Made by a program: the position numbers and the translations under genes
Notes under the pieces: generated by a model
What the model was told of the DNA's origin: nothing
Database searches by the model: none
What the model saw: the letters and a program-made list of their open reading frames with translations, nothing else
Shown here: positions 26,372 through 39,061 of the stretch, piece by piece
Numbering within the stretch: position 1 is the first letter of the stretch
Layout: each line of letters begins with the position of its first letter
Assembly (NCBI RefSeq): GCF_023159225.1
Contig: NC_063168.1
Location: 58,631,398 to 58,695,397 of the forward strand
Direction: 5' to 3'
From: Perognathus longimembris pacificus
Taxonomy: Eukaryota; Chordata; Mammalia; Rodentia; Heteromyidae
DNA length: 64,000 nt

Positions 26372-26735
26372 ATTAGCTTGTCAGGGTTGTCATAATATCA
26401 CAGAATAGGTGATTTAAGCAATAAATGTTAATTTTCTCCTAGTTTTTGGTACTCAAAGTCCAAGATCAATGTACCAGCAGGACCAATTTCTCCTAAGGCT
26501 TCTGTCCTTGGATTGCAGATGGATGTCTTATTACTGTGTCCACACAAGCCTTTTCCTTTGTACCCAAGTATCCCTGGGGTCTCTCCTTATAAGGACATTA
26601 ATCCTACTGGATTGTGATCTCAATTAACCTTAATTGTATCTTCAAAGACCCTCATTGCAAACACAATCACTTTGGGGATTAAAACCTCAAAATATGAGTT
26701 GAGGCAATGCAGTTCAGTCTGTAATGCTACCCACG
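26372..26735 (-). mobile_element. ERVL-MaLR LTR (MLT1/MST type)
   Basis: The + strand is the reverse complement of a MaLR LTR: GCTTGTCAGGGTTGTCATAA, AAAGTCCAAGATCAATGTAC, CCTTATAAGGACATTAATCC, CAAAGACCCTCATTGCAAAC, then ATGAGTTGAGGCAATGCAGT. A solitary, old LTR; no internal region nearby. Confidence 0.8.
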
Positions 26736-28071
26736 TTACCCTCATAGCTCTGTACTTTTACTAAGAGGGTCCCTCATTCTGACAGTGGGGTTATCTTTCC
26801 CCTTCCATTCCATCTTGGGAAATCCTCTTCATTCCTTATGTCTGTGCAAAAGTCTTTGTCAAATATTTTAAAACACATTTCCTCTGTGGTCCTGTTTCAT
26901 GCCTTCATAGATGAGACCCACCCCCTCTTTTGTGCTCCCCAAGAACTTCCATCTCTGCCTCATAAAATCTAACTAGTTCATAGCTTGTCCTGCAGTGTCT
27001 GTGTTTCTTTCTCTATTACTTTCATCCTCCCATTTCATCTCCAGGAAAGAATCTCTTACCATTCAATAAGTGACTCTTAACCACAGGATGTAGAGAAGTG
27101 TGCCAGAAGATTCTAGCACCAAACAGTGTCTGATGAGTTCATAGAAGGCCAGAACAAGAGACAGACCAATAGCCAGTCCTTTTTCTTTATCTTGTCATTG
27201 AAAATACCAGAAAGCCACAGGCTCTAAAACACGTTTACCAACAAAATGTCTTAGAAGAGTTGACAGACTAGAGGATAGGTTGGCAATAGATCACATTGAA
27301 GCTTACAATTAATTGTTGAATTGAGATGGTTGGGGATGTCCTGAATTAAGCTACTGGAAGGACTATTAAAATGCAAATATTACAGGGAAGGAATAAAATA
27401 AGAAATTGTGGCCAATCATGCAATTCTCATTTACAAAGCCCATGAATTCTTCTCCACATTATTTGACCAGTTTCCCGTTAGATTTCAGAAGGCATCAGTA
27501 TAGGAAAAAACCCTATTGCAGAATCCCCAGGATCATGGACCCAGGCAGGGATCGTTGAGATACTGACTTTCTGCTTTCATTCTTAATTCTTGTCTCTTCT
27601 GGGCTGGTCAGTCTTAATCACTTCCAATTTACAGCCCATTCCTTCTTTTAGCTCATGTTCAGTTCCAGTGTCATTGAGAATGAGAAAAGGTCTTCTAGAG
27701 GAAATCGGGCTCCCCTCACTGTGAGATGTTTTTACCCATCTTAGCACAAAATGCCGAGAAGAAGGCCATCCCAAATAATAACTTTCAGAGCTAATTAAGC
27801 ATTTAAATCATCTTAGTGAATTAGGAACAACCAGTGGCTCTCCTGTGTGTTTCTGTAACTTGTCAAACCCACATCCAGCCTTATCTCCAAGCATAAAAGC
27901 CACATTAAGTTTTAAGACCCCATTCAAAAATGCATTATGGATAATGATGACACCTTGGTGTTAAGTCTTCAGAAAGGAGCCCAACCACAGGACTTAACAT
28001 ATTGCAATTTGACCATAGATAGAGACATTAGGATTTTTATAGTTTCAATTGACTGCTAAATACTTTGCAGG
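26736..28071. other. Unique intronic sequence, nothing recognised
   Basis: About 1.3 kb with no named repeat and no convincing frame. Confidence 0.45.
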
Positions 28072-28315
28072 GCACTGGTGGTTTATGCCTATAATCCTGG
28101 CTACTCAGGAGTCTGAGATCTGAGGATTGTGGTTCCAAGCCAGTCCAGGCAGCAAAGTCTGTGAGATTCTTATTTCCAATTAACCACTAGAGAGCCAGAA
28201 GTGTTGTTATGGCTCAAAGTGGTACAGTGCTAGCCTCGAGCAAAAAAAGTTCAGGGATAGTGACCAGGCCCTGAGTTCAAACCCCACAACTGACAAAATA
28301 ACAACAACAAACCCC
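28072..28315 (+). mobile_element. B1-Geo-type SINE, clear example
   Basis: Left half is B1-like (GGGCACTGGTGGTTTATGCC, ATAATCCTGGCTACTCAGGA). It joins, after a linker like TCCAATTAACCACTAGAGAG, to the right half GCCAGAAGTG..GGCTCAAAGTGGTACAGTGC..GAGTTCAAACCCC, with an ATAACAACAACAAA tail. The right half aligns along its whole length with that of the IDL-Geo at 39852. Confidence 0.88.
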
Positions 28316-28690
28316 CAAATACCTGCTTTTTCTATAGGAAAAATCATTTCAACAGGAATAGGCACATGTTCTTTATATGATAGAGTGTGTGAATGTTTGC
28401 AATATCATCATTCTTATAGATATTGGCATTTTTCTTTGTTTTCCTACTAATGGAAAAGTGAATATTTGAGAATTTAAAGTGTGCATAGAGTCAAAGAATA
28501 TACTGCATTAAGAAACAATTAAAAAACAATTTTATGGAGTAGGAATGTGGCATGAATACCATTCTATTGCCTTCATTTTTAAATTGAATTTTTCTGCAAT
28601 TGAAGAAGATGTCCTTTATTAGAAGTCATATACTTAAGTTTGCTAGTTTCCCCGTTGTTTTCTTGGTGTATTTTTCATTTTTTTTTATTT

Positions 28691-29185
28691 TTCAAATTTT
28701 TATTATCAAACTGATGTACAGAAAGGTTACAGTTTCATACATTAGGCACTGGATACATTTCTTGTACAGTTTGTTACCTTGTCCCTCATACCCCCCTCCC
28801 TCCTCCCCCTTCGCCCCCCCCCCACGGAGGTGTTCAGTTCACTTACACCAAACAGTTTTGCAAATATTGCTTTTGTAGTTGTTTCTCTTTTTTACCCTGT
28901 GTCTCTCAAATTTGGTATTCCCTTTCAATTTCCTACTTCCAATACCAGTATACACGGTTTCCAATATACTCAGATAAGATTACAGAGATAGTGTAGGTAC
29001 AACCACAGGAAGGTGATACAAGAACATCATCAATAATAGAAGCTACAGATACACATAGGACATTGAAAGTAGTTACAACTGTTTCCATAACATGGCGTTC
29101 ATTTCACTTAGCATCATCTTATGTGTTCATAAGAGTATAGCTATTGGGCCTTGTGATGCTCTGCTATGACTTGCCTAAACCTGTA
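28691..29185 (-). other. L1 3' UTR with G-rich tract
   Basis: From the ORF2 stop to the tail. The + strand C-rich stretch 28791-28824 gives on the L1 sense strand four G runs of 10, 5, 3 and 6 with short spacers, a G-quadruplex pattern common to mammalian L1 3' UTRs. An AATAAA signal lies near the end (+ strand TTTATT at about 28708). Confidence 0.88.
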
Positions 29186-32100
29186 CTAATTATTCCCAAT
29201 AAGGGAGACCATAGAGTCCATGTTTCTTTGGGTCTGGCTCATTTCACTTAGTATAATTTTTTCCAAGTCCTTCCATTTCCTTACAAATGGGACAATGTCA
29301 TTCTTTCTGATAGAGGCATAAAATTCCATTGTGTATATGTACCACATTTTCCTGATCCATTCGTCTACTGAGGGCCATCTGGGCTGGTTCCAGATTCTCG
29401 CTATGACAAATTGTGCTGCAATGAACATTGTTGTGCTGGTGGCATTACTGTGATTTTGTTTGTGGTCTTTTGGATAGATACCCAAAAGTGGGGCTGCTGG
29501 GTCATAGGGGAGTTCTATATTTAGCCTTCTGAGGAATCTCCATACCGCTTGCCAGAGTGGCTGAACCTGTTTACATTCCCACCAACAATGAAGTAGGGTT
29601 CCCTTTTGGCCACATCCCCTCCAACAATTGTTATTGTTAGTTTTCTTGATATATGATATTCTTACTAGGGTGAGATGGAATCTCAATGTTGTTTTGATTT
29701 GCATTTCTTTTATGGACAGTGATGTAGAGCATTTTTATATGTCTCTTGGCCATTCTCATTTCCTCATCAGAGAAGTCTCTTTGTAAGTCTTTAGCCCACT
29801 TGATGAGGGGGCTATTGGTTCTTTGTGGTTTTGTTTTGGAAAAAGGCAATTTTTTTAGTTCTGCATATATTTTAGAGATGAGGCCTTTGTCTGTTGAATG
29901 TCCGGTAAAGATCTTCTCCCAGTCTGTGGGCTTTCTGTTTATCTTGCGAGCTATGTCCTTTGCCGTGCGGAAGCTCTGCAGTTTGATGCAGTCCCATTTG
30001 TCCAACCTTTCTTTGATTTGTAGCCTTTCTGGGTCTTTGTTAAGGAAATTCCGTCCTGTGCCAAGGAGCCCAAGTGTTTCTCCTACTCCTTCCTTTAGTG
30101 TTTTCAGGGTGTCTGTTTTGATTTCAAGGTCTTTAATCCATTTGGAATTGATTTTGGTGCAGGGTGATATATAAGGATCTAGTTTTAGTTTGTTGCATGC
30201 ATTGAGCCAGTTTTGCCAGCACCACTTGTTAAAGAGGCTATCTTTCTTCCATACTATTGTTTTAGCTCCTTTATCAAAGATTAAGTAGGCGTAGTTCTGT
30301 GGGTTCATTTCTGGGTCTTCAGTTCTGTTCCATTGGTCTTCAGGCCTGTTCCGGTGCCAATACCAATCTGTTTTTATTACTATAGCTTTATAATACAGCT
30401 TGAAGTTGGGTATTGTAATTCCTCCAGCGCTGTTCTTTCTGCTTAGTAGGGTTTTTGCTATTCTAGGTCTTTTATTGTTCCATATGAATTTCTGGATTGC
30501 TTCCTCTATTTCATTAAAGAATGGTGTTGGGATACTAATGGGTATTGCATTGAATTTGTAGATAGCCTTTGGCAATATTGCCATTTTGGTTATATTAATC
30601 CTCCCAATCCAGGAGCATGGGAGGTTTTTCCATTTCTGTAGTTCTGACTTAATTTCGTTTTTCAAGCTTTTAAAGTTCTCATCAAAGAGGTCTTTCACTT
30701 CTTTGGTTAAGGTTATTCCCAGGTATTTTATGTTTTTGGGGGCTATTGCAAAAGGAGTTGCTTTCCTGATTTCAGCCTCGGTCTTCGGGTCGTTAGCACA
30801 GAGAAAGGCCGTCGATTTTTTAAGGTTTATTTTATATCCTGCAACTTTGCCAAAGTTTTGGATCAGCTCTAGTAGCTTGGGGGTAGAGTCTATGGGATTC
30901 TTTAGGTATAGGATCATGTCATCTGCGAAGAGAGAAAGTTTAACTTCATCTTTTCCTATTTGGATCCCCTTTATATTTTCTTCTTGCCTAATTACTCAGG
31001 CTAGGAATTCTAATACTATGTTGAAGAGCAGGGGAGAGAGTGGACATCCCTGCCTTGTTCCTGATTTTAAAGGGAATGGCTTTAGTTTTTCACCATTTAG
31101 AGTTATGCTAGCTGTTGGTTTGTCATAAACTGCCTTGATTATATTCAGGAATGTTCCCTGGAATCCCAGTTTTTCCAGGGCTTTTAGCATAAATGGGTGC
31201 TGGATTTTATCGAACGCTTTTTCCGCATCCAGAGATAAAACCATGTGATTCTTTAGCTTGCTCCGGTTGATGTGGTGGATTACATTAATTGACTTGCATA
31301 TATTAAACCAACTTTGCATCCCTGGGATGAATCCAGTTTGATGGTGGTGTATGATTTTTTTGATGACCTGTTGAAGTCGATTGGCCAGAATTTTGTTGAG
31401 AATTTTTGCGTCTATGTTCATCAGGGAGATCGGTCTGTAGTCCTCTTTCCGTGATGAGTCTCTGCCTGGTTTTGGGATGAGGATTATACTGGCTTCATAG
31501 AATGAGTCTGGTAGCGAACAATCTCTTTCAATTTCATTGAAGAGTTTGAGAAATATTGGTGTGAGTTCTGTTTTGAAGACCTTGTAGAATTCTGCGGTGA
31601 ATCCGTCTGGACCTGGGCTTTTCTTGGAGGGGAGATCATTTATTGTCGTTTCTATTTCAATACTGGGTATGGGTCTGTTTAGAAGGTTTAAATCTTCATG
31701 GTTGAGTTTGGGGATTTCAATTTTTTCTAGGAAATCATCCATTTCTTCCAAGTTCTCGAATTTGTTGGCATAAAGGTTTGCAAAATAGTCCCTTATTATT
31801 TTCTGACTTTCGGTTATTTCTGTGGTGATGTTACCTGTTTCATCTCTTATCTTGTTTATTTGAGTGTGCTGCCTTCGTTTTTTGGTCACGTTTGCCAGGG
31901 GTCTGTCTATCTTGTTGATTTTTTCATAGAACCAACTCTTTGTTTTGTTGATTCTTTCAATGTTTTTTTTTGTCTCTAATTGATTTAATTCTGATTTGAT
32001 TTTAATTATTTGCTTCCGTCTATTGACTTGGGGTTTGGTTTGCTGTTCTCTCTCCAGAAAATTAAGGTGCTTCCTTAAATTACTGAGTTGCTGTTTCTCC

Positions 32101-33062
32101 AGTTTGTTGATGTATGTACTCAGAGATATACATTTTCCTCTGAGTACTGCCTTTGCTGTGTCCCAAAGGAGCTGTTACTTTGTGTCCTCAACTTGGTTGA
32201 AGTCCATAAACATTTGAATTTCCGTTTTAATTTCTTCAATGACCCACTGATGGTTCAGCAGTGTGTTTTTTAGTCTCCATGAGGTGTAGGATTTTCTGTG
32301 GTGGCTGTTTGAGTTGAGCTCTAATTTTATTCCATTGTGGTCTGAGAGAATGCAGGGAATGGTTTTGATACTTCTGAATTTGTACAGATTTTCTTTGTGC
32401 CCTAAGATGTGATCTATTTTGGAGAATGTTCCATGTGCTGCAGAGAAGAATGTGTATTCTGTTGTTGCTGGGTGGAATATTCTGTAGATGTCGGTTAAGT
32501 CTAGTTGGTCTATGCAATTATTAAGATCTGTGGTTTCTTTGTTCAGTTTTTGGCGTGTTGATCTGTCCGGAGGTGATAGTGGAGTGTTAAAGTCCCCAAC
32601 TATCAATGTGTTTGGGTATATGAGTGTTTTTAGAGTCAGTAGTGTTTGTTTGATGATGTTGGGTGCTCCTGCATTTGGTGTGTAGATATTTAGGATGGTT
32701 ATATCTTCCTCTAGTGTGTAGATATTTAGGATGGTTATATCTTCCTCTAGGAGAGATCCCTTTACTAGTATGTAGTAGCCTTCTTTGTCTCTTCTTACCT
32801 TTTTTAATTTGAAGTCAGTTTTGTCTGATACTAGGATTGCAACTCCAGCCTGCTTATGGGGGCCATTTGCTTGATAGATTTGACTCCAGCCTTTCACTTT
32901 TAGAAGATGTTTACTTTTGCTGGATAGATGTGTCTCTTGGAGGCAGCAGAAAGATGGATCTTGATTTTTGATCCAACTTATGAGCCTATGTCGTTTGATT
33001 GGAGAATTAAGTCCATTAATGTTGAGAGTTAGGATTGAGAGATGATCGTTTGTTCCTTTCAT
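29186..33062 (-). pseudogene. L1 ORF2 (endonuclease/reverse transcriptase), disrupted
   Basis: ORF2p makes the nick and primes reverse transcription on target DNA. From the ATG at 33062 (third codon of the open frame), the endonuclease shows LTLNINGLN, CLQETHL, VGDFNTPLS and LSDHNGIKLEL, so its usual active residues are present. An in-frame TAA at 32175-32177 follows VEDTK. The frame then continues, without another stop, through the reverse transcriptase, including [15 protein letters not shown] and the FADD core. A TGA at 30996-30998 follows LEFLA, where related elements usually have Arg. The frame shifts by one near 29705-29725, before MQIKT. The C-terminal cysteine motif CWRGC..HCWWEC is intact and the end is at 29186. 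Near-complete length, about 1290 codons. Confidence 0.93.
32681..32750 (-). repeat. 36-bp in-frame tandem duplication in L1 endonuclease
   Basis: On + TGTAGATATTTAGGATGGTT begins at 32681 and again at 32717; 34 bases are identical at a spacing of 36. The translation repeats LEEDITILNIYT, so 12 residues are duplicated in frame ahead of PNAGAPN. Confidence 0.97.
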
Positions 33063-33114
33063 TATCACTATCTTGTTTAAAGCTGTGTCTTCCCATTTCT
33101 TGATCTGATGTTTA

Positions 33115-34236
33115 CTATTTAGGGTTCATTTCTCTGTCTGTATTGGGATCTTGATTATTTTCCCTGTGTAGTACATCTTTCAGGATTTTCTGTAAAGCTG
33201 GTTTTGTGGAAATATATTGTTTCAGTTTTTCCTTACTGTGGAAGACTTTTATTTGACCTTTGGCTATGAATGAGAGTTTGGCTGGGTACAGAATTCTTGG
33301 TTGGTAGTTATTTTTATTTAGTGTTTGGTATACTTCATTCCAGGCTCTCCTTGCTTTCATGGTCTCTGCTGAGAAGTATGGGGTAATTCTGATGGATTTT
33401 CCTTTATATGTGATTGTTTTCTTCTCCCTAACAGCTTTAAGGATTCTTTCCTTGTACTCTACTGATCCTGTTTTGATCACAATGTGTCGGTGGGATGTCC
33501 TATTCTGGTCTGGTCGGCTTGGGGTTCTAAATGCTTCTTGTATCTGTATAGGCCTTTCCTTCTGGATATTTGGGAAGTTCTCAGCTAATATTCTGTTAAA
33601 TAGCTTGCCTATTCCATTAACTTCTTTCTCCAAGTTTTCCTCAATACCTATTATCCTTAAATTGGGCTTCCTGATCGTGTCTTGAATCTCCTGTAGCGAT
33701 CTGTTTTGTTGATTGGACTGGATTTGTATTGATTTTTGATCTTTCTCCATAGAATCTAAGGAATCTTCAGCTCCTGAGATTCGATCCTCTACTTCAGTTA
33801 GTCGGGACTGTAGGCTAGCTACTTGATTTCGAATCTCTTTTCCTTCTGACTGGTCTTTCCTGATGATTTCCATGTCATTTCTTAGGTCTTGTATGGACTT
33901 CTTTACTTCATTAACTTCATTACTTTGGTTTTGATTGTTGTCTCTCAGATTTTTAAGCTGGGTAGCTATCTTTTCATTTGACTCTTGAAGTTCATTTATC
34001 TTTCTATTTGTGGATGCCATGAAATTCTCCATTAATTTTTGCTTTGTCTCCTCACGCTCTAGAATAATTGACTGAAGAGATTCAAACTTTTCATTTATCA
34101 TGTTTATCAGTAGACTTTGTAGAGCCTTTTGGGGGTTCTCTTCTATGTCTTTGATTGACTGCTCTGCTTCCTGCTTGTTTTGAGTGGGGGATAGGACTTC
34201 ATTATTTGCCATCTTTCTTGTGTTTCTTCTGCCCAT
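33115..34236 (-). CDS. L1 ORF1 protein, open
   Basis: ORF1p is the trimeric RNA-binding chaperone that coats L1 RNA. I chose the ATG at 34236 (MGRRNTRKMANNEV), giving 373 residues; the frame is open 13 codons further up, but only from a GTG. Residues about 25-180 are Gln/Glu/Lys-rich and heptad-like, a long coiled coil (for example VASLQSRLTEVEDRISGAED). An RRM-type segment begins near PNLRIIGIEE, and the C-terminal domain holds ARRAWNEVYQTLNKNNYQPR and ILYPAKLSF. The length is normal for L1 ORF1p (338-371 in human and mouse). It ends 52 bases before the ORF2 ATG. Confidence 0.92.
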   Translation of the reverse strand: MGRRNTRKMANNEVLSPTQNKQEAEQSIKDIEENPQKALQSLLINMINEKFESLQSIILEREETKQKLMENFMASTNRKINELQESNEKIATQLKNLRDNNQNQSNEVNEVKKSIQDLRNDMEIIRKDQSEGKEIRNQVASLQSRLTEVEDRISGAEDSLDSMEKDQKSIQIQSNQQNRSLQEIQDTIRKPNLRIIGIEENLEKEVNGIGKLFNRILAENFPNIQKERPIQIQEAFRTPSRPDQNRTSHRHIVIKTGSVEYKERILKAVREKKTITYKGKSIRITPYFSAETMKARRAWNEVYQTLNKNNYQPRILYPAKLSFIAKGQIKVFHSKEKLKQYISTKPALQKILKDVLHRENNQDPNTDREMNPK

Positions 34237-35050
34237 TTGAATTGGGAATGCCAGTCTACCAGCACCTGTGAGCACCGTTTAAGACCCAAAGCAGCCCTTA
34301 CCAAGCACTGTTGTGTAAATCTTACAAGTTCACAATTATATACAGATAACTTGTATACCTGTCTATAAAGTTAGATTTGGTGTTCCTAAAGAATACAATT
34401 TCTGGGCCTCCCTGGTCCTTCCCGAACCCTTTGTCCTGGACACTTGCATAAAGTGTAGCTGGGTTTAGTTCTCAGCACTGCCACACACTGCACATTCAGT
34501 TGAGTGGGGTACACAGTGGCTATGGCACCAGACTGAGCCTGTGCACTGTTCAGACACAAGTCAGAGTTGAATCGTGGAACGACCTCCCGAGCTTTCTCGT
34601 GTGAGATGGACTTGATGGTATCACCCAGCATCTTGGTGGCCAGGAGCTAGGCGATTCCCTGAAGAGGGCTCCTGGCCTGCAGCAGAGGCCCCAGTTGTTT
34701 TTTCTGGGGAATGTCAAGGGCATTTCTTGGGAATTTCCAGGTTGTCAGAGGGAATGAGGCACGGAAGTCAGGGAGAGGATATTTGCTAAAAGTCCTGCCA
34801 AGATCAGAGTGGGAGAAGGTTAGAATAACTTCTTGGATTGGACTTCCCTCCTGCCAATTGGTTTCGGATTTCTGCAGCAAAGGACTCTGTGGCAGCGTTC
34901 TCCAGGGTGGCAGTGTCACTCTGACAGCTGGCCAGAGAAGCCTTTCAGATGTGGTGGAAAAGGCCGCCAGGCCCCAAGCTCCTGACCTCTGGTACCTGAG
35001 TTGGGCAGTTCTGAAACTGAAAGCCAGCCCTCAAAAATCCATGAGGGCCA
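34237..35050 (-). promoter_or_regulatory. Putative L1 5' UTR
   Basis: This lies upstream of ORF1 in the L1 sense direction and before the MIR of the genomic flank. L1 5' UTRs hold an internal promoter and differ between rodent lineages, so the assignment rests on position only. It has an ATG-started 81-codon sense frame at 34386-34631 (KSISHEKAREVVPRFNSDL) that I do not recognise. The left edge is firm; the right edge is a guess. Confidence 0.55.
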
Positions 35051-35099
35051 ACTCCTAAGGGGTAGGAAAGTGCCCTGAACCCACAGTCATTGGCTGGGT

Positions 35100-35215
35100 C
35101 CCAAAGGCTATAGTGATAGAATCACAGCTCTAACCCAATCATGCTGTGTGACCCTGAACAAATTAATTACCTTCCCTGTGCCTTCATTTTCCCAATTGCG
35201 AATCGGGACATGGCC
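35100..35215 (+). repeat. MIR SINE
   Basis: CATGCTGTGTGACCCTGAAC, then CCTGTGCCTTCATTTTCCCA and AATTGCGAATCGGGACATGG match the MIR core. It marks sequence outside the L1. Confidence 0.8.
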
Positions 35216-36784
<1,569 letters not shown>

Positions 36785-37022
36785 AATAAAAATTGGTTAG
36801 TGCCCGAGTTTGAACTCAGGGCTCCATGCTCTTGCCAAGCTTTTGTGCTCAAGGCTGGTACTCTACCACTTAAGCCATGCCCTTAGCAAAGCTTTTTTTT
36901 TTGCTGGTTAATTGGAGATGAAGTCTCTTGGACTTTTCTAGCCAAATAGGCTTTGAACTGTGATCCTCTGATCTCAGCTTTCTGAATAGCTTAAGATTAC
37001 AGCTGTGATCCACCGGTTCCTG
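36785..37022 (-). mobile_element. B1-Geo-type SINE
   Basis: On +: GAGTTTGAACTCAGGGCTCC, AAGGCTGGTACTCTACCACT, TTAATTGGAGATGAAGTCTC, then GATCTCAGCTTTCTGAATAG, the reverse of Geo then B1. Confidence 0.82.
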
Positions 37023-37547
37023 TCTGAAGGGAGGGATGTGGATGCTCAGATTTGTTCCAGCTCTGAAATTCTTTGATAAATCATATTATCCAGGGGGGAG
37101 TAGAGAGGAGCAATTTATAAAGAACACATTAGCAGACACTAATTTTTGTATTAAAAACAATGCATTAGGATCATGAATAGTTCTGTGACACCTGGAGTCT
37201 CTGCATGTTGCAGAGATTGAGACTGTTTCTCATGCATGGCCATGTTTGTGCGCCAAGGGGCGGGGGCAGGGAAGGAGGAGGATTAGTGTGGTGCCTCTGG
37301 CTCTTGGACTCCTAATGGGAGTTGGGGAGGTCGTGGCCCCTGTGGAGATGAACAGCTCAGCCCCTGGTGTGACAACCTTTAGCCTGATTGCCTTACCCTC
37401 TCCTCTATCCCCATGCTACCTCGTACCCGAAGTGTCTGTCCATCCCATCCCACCCTCCTCAGAGCTCAGGATGGTCCAGACTCTTCAGATTGAGGACTCG
37501 TCCATGGAGAGCTTTTCCTCAACCCTGGTGCAAAATCAGTGGGGAGG
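37023..37547. other. Unique intronic sequence, nothing recognised
   Basis: No named repeat or gene. Confidence 0.4.
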
Positions 37548-37715
37548 CAGTACTGGGATTTGAACTCAGGGCCTCATGCCTACTAGGATGGTACTTATAT
37601 TCTTAACCTTTTGTTGTTGTTGTTGTTGTTTTCCAAGTAGGGTCTTGTGGTTTCCCTGGAGCTGACCTCAGACATTGATCCTCCTACTTATGTGCCCTAG
37701 TAGCTGTAGGCAGAA
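37548..37715 (-). mobile_element. Diverged B1-derived SINE with (GTT)n
   Basis: On +: GGGATTTGAACTCAGGGCCT, (TTG)n at 37611-37631, GTAGGGTCTTGTGGTTTCCC, then TTGATCCTCCTACTTATGTG. Parts of the Geo and B1 halves are recognisable; the middle is replaced by a triplet repeat. Confidence 0.6.
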
Positions 37716-38454
37716 GGGTCCGACTGCTAATCCATGGGGTTTAGGGTGGTCGCAGAGGTCCTTGAGAGAGGCTGGGAAGAGTCTAAGTAAGGAGCAGGAG
37801 GCGGGAGGACTGAAGTGTGGGTGAGCACGGAGGGAGAGGAGCATGACCCAGGATGGTAGCAGGCCTGGAGACGCTAAACAAGGCAGGACAACAGAAGCCA
37901 GCCAGCCCTGCTGGGCAGCCAGCAGGCCTTTGGAACTGGCCGATGAAAATGTGATTTCAGACTTCTTCCCACAGGCTCAGTGAAATGGATCTTAGGCTCT
38001 TGTCTTCCAGAACCATGAGGGAATACACTTCATTGTCGTAAGCCATCGCGTTCGTGGTAGCTTATTACATAGGTGATGGTAAACTCGTATACTCTGTGAA
38101 ACTCCCTTCCAGCCTGAGACACAGAGTGAGCTAAGGCCTTGCCCTGCTCAACGTCCCAGCATAGCTTTAGACCAATTTCTCAATTCTTTAACCCATTTTG
38201 GGTGCTCTTCTGTGGTCTGGTCATCTCCACTCTATTTCTTACAGAGAGGAAAATACGCCACTCATCTGCAAGATAGCTGAAGACAAAGTTTCTCTGCATA
38301 AACGCATAGATATAGAGGGAAATACATCAGGAAAACTCACCTTTTTTCCCTACCCCTGCGCAGTGCCAAATACTCACATTAACCCACAGGAGCAAGATGG
38401 GCAATAGCAGAAAGAGACACAAAGCCCATTTTAATAGATAAGGCATCAAATTTA
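37716..38454. other. Unique intronic sequence, nothing recognised
   Basis: No named repeat; frames short and featureless. Confidence 0.4.
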
Positions 38455-38683
38455 CTCTATAGGGTTTTTTGTTTGTTTGTTTTGCCAGTCCTGGGGCTTG
38501 GACTCAGGGCCTGAGCACCGTCCCTGGCTTCTTTTTGCTCAAGGCTAGCACTCTGCCACTTGAGCCACAGCGCCCCTTCTGGCCATTTTCTGTATATGTG
38601 GTGCTGGGGAATCGAACCCAGGGCCTCATGTATATGAGGCAGGCACTCTTGCCACTAGGCCATATCCCCAGCCCCTCTATAGG
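38455..38683 (-). mobile_element. IDL-Geo SINE with target-site duplication
   Basis: The minus strand reads the tRNA-Ala/ID-like left half (B box visible on + as GGGGAATCGAACCCAGGGCC) and then the Geo half (+: GCCAGTCCTGGGGCTTGGAC, TTTTTGCTCAAGGCTAGCAC). The duplication CTCTATAGG is at 38455-38463 and 38675-38683. A complete, low-divergence copy. Confidence 0.93.
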
Positions 38684-38689
38684 TTTTTT

Positions 38690-38812
38690 TTCTGTTTATT
38701 TTTGGAAATGGAGTCTAGCAAACTTTCCTGCCAATCAAACTGTAATCCTCCGAGTGTCAACCCCCTGAGTAGGTAGGATTCCAAGCGTGAACCATCAGCA
38801 GTCCCCTTCATA
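38690..38812 (-). mobile_element. B1-like half only, truncated
   Basis: On +: GAAATGGAGTCTAGCAAACT, TTCCTGCCAATCAAACTGTA, then GAGTAGGTAGGATTCCAAGC. The B1 half is present but no Geo half is attached; the IDL-Geo to its left inserted next to it. Confidence 0.65.
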
Positions 38813-39061
38813 GTTTTAATCCTGTGTGCCAATTTCCACTTGTTGATCATGTCCTATGAGGAGCCGAGAGGTAAACCGCTTTGCTCATAATCTGGTCTGG
38901 GGAAGGTGTGCACTTTCCTGGGGGTGCTGACTGTGCAGGTTTTTCGGGGGGTGCTGGGTACTGGGTCCCAGGAATCAAAGACAGGCCAGGACAGACAGAC
39001 ACCTGCTGCTTGAGACTTGTAACAACCAGGGCTGGGCAGCTCTAGTATTTCCACTTTGAAT

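Larger units (their letters stand above)
28676..35050 (-). mobile_element. Near-full-length L1 retrotransposon
   Basis: A complete L1 layout on the minus strand: A-rich 3' tail (T run at about 28678-28690), 3' UTR, ORF2, a short spacer, ORF1 and a putative 5' UTR. ORF1 is open; ORF2 is interrupted by two in-frame stops and one frameshift. The 5' boundary is uncertain: ancient MIR flank begins by about 35100, so the element ends before that. I could not find a target-site duplication. Orientation is opposite to ALK transcription. Confidence 0.92.

Noticed and set aside
28650..34710. Possible target-site duplication of the full-length L1 (CCCCGTTGTTTTCTTGG near 28652 and CCCCAGTTGTTTTTTCTGG near 34689)
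   Set aside because: The match needs gaps and mismatches and does not abut the A tail. The real 5' edge and duplication stay unidentified.
34386..34919. Processed pseudogene of a host gene upstream of L1 ORF1
   Set aside because: I could not match the frames to any protein I know, and the position fits an L1 5' UTR. It is kept only as a finding to check.
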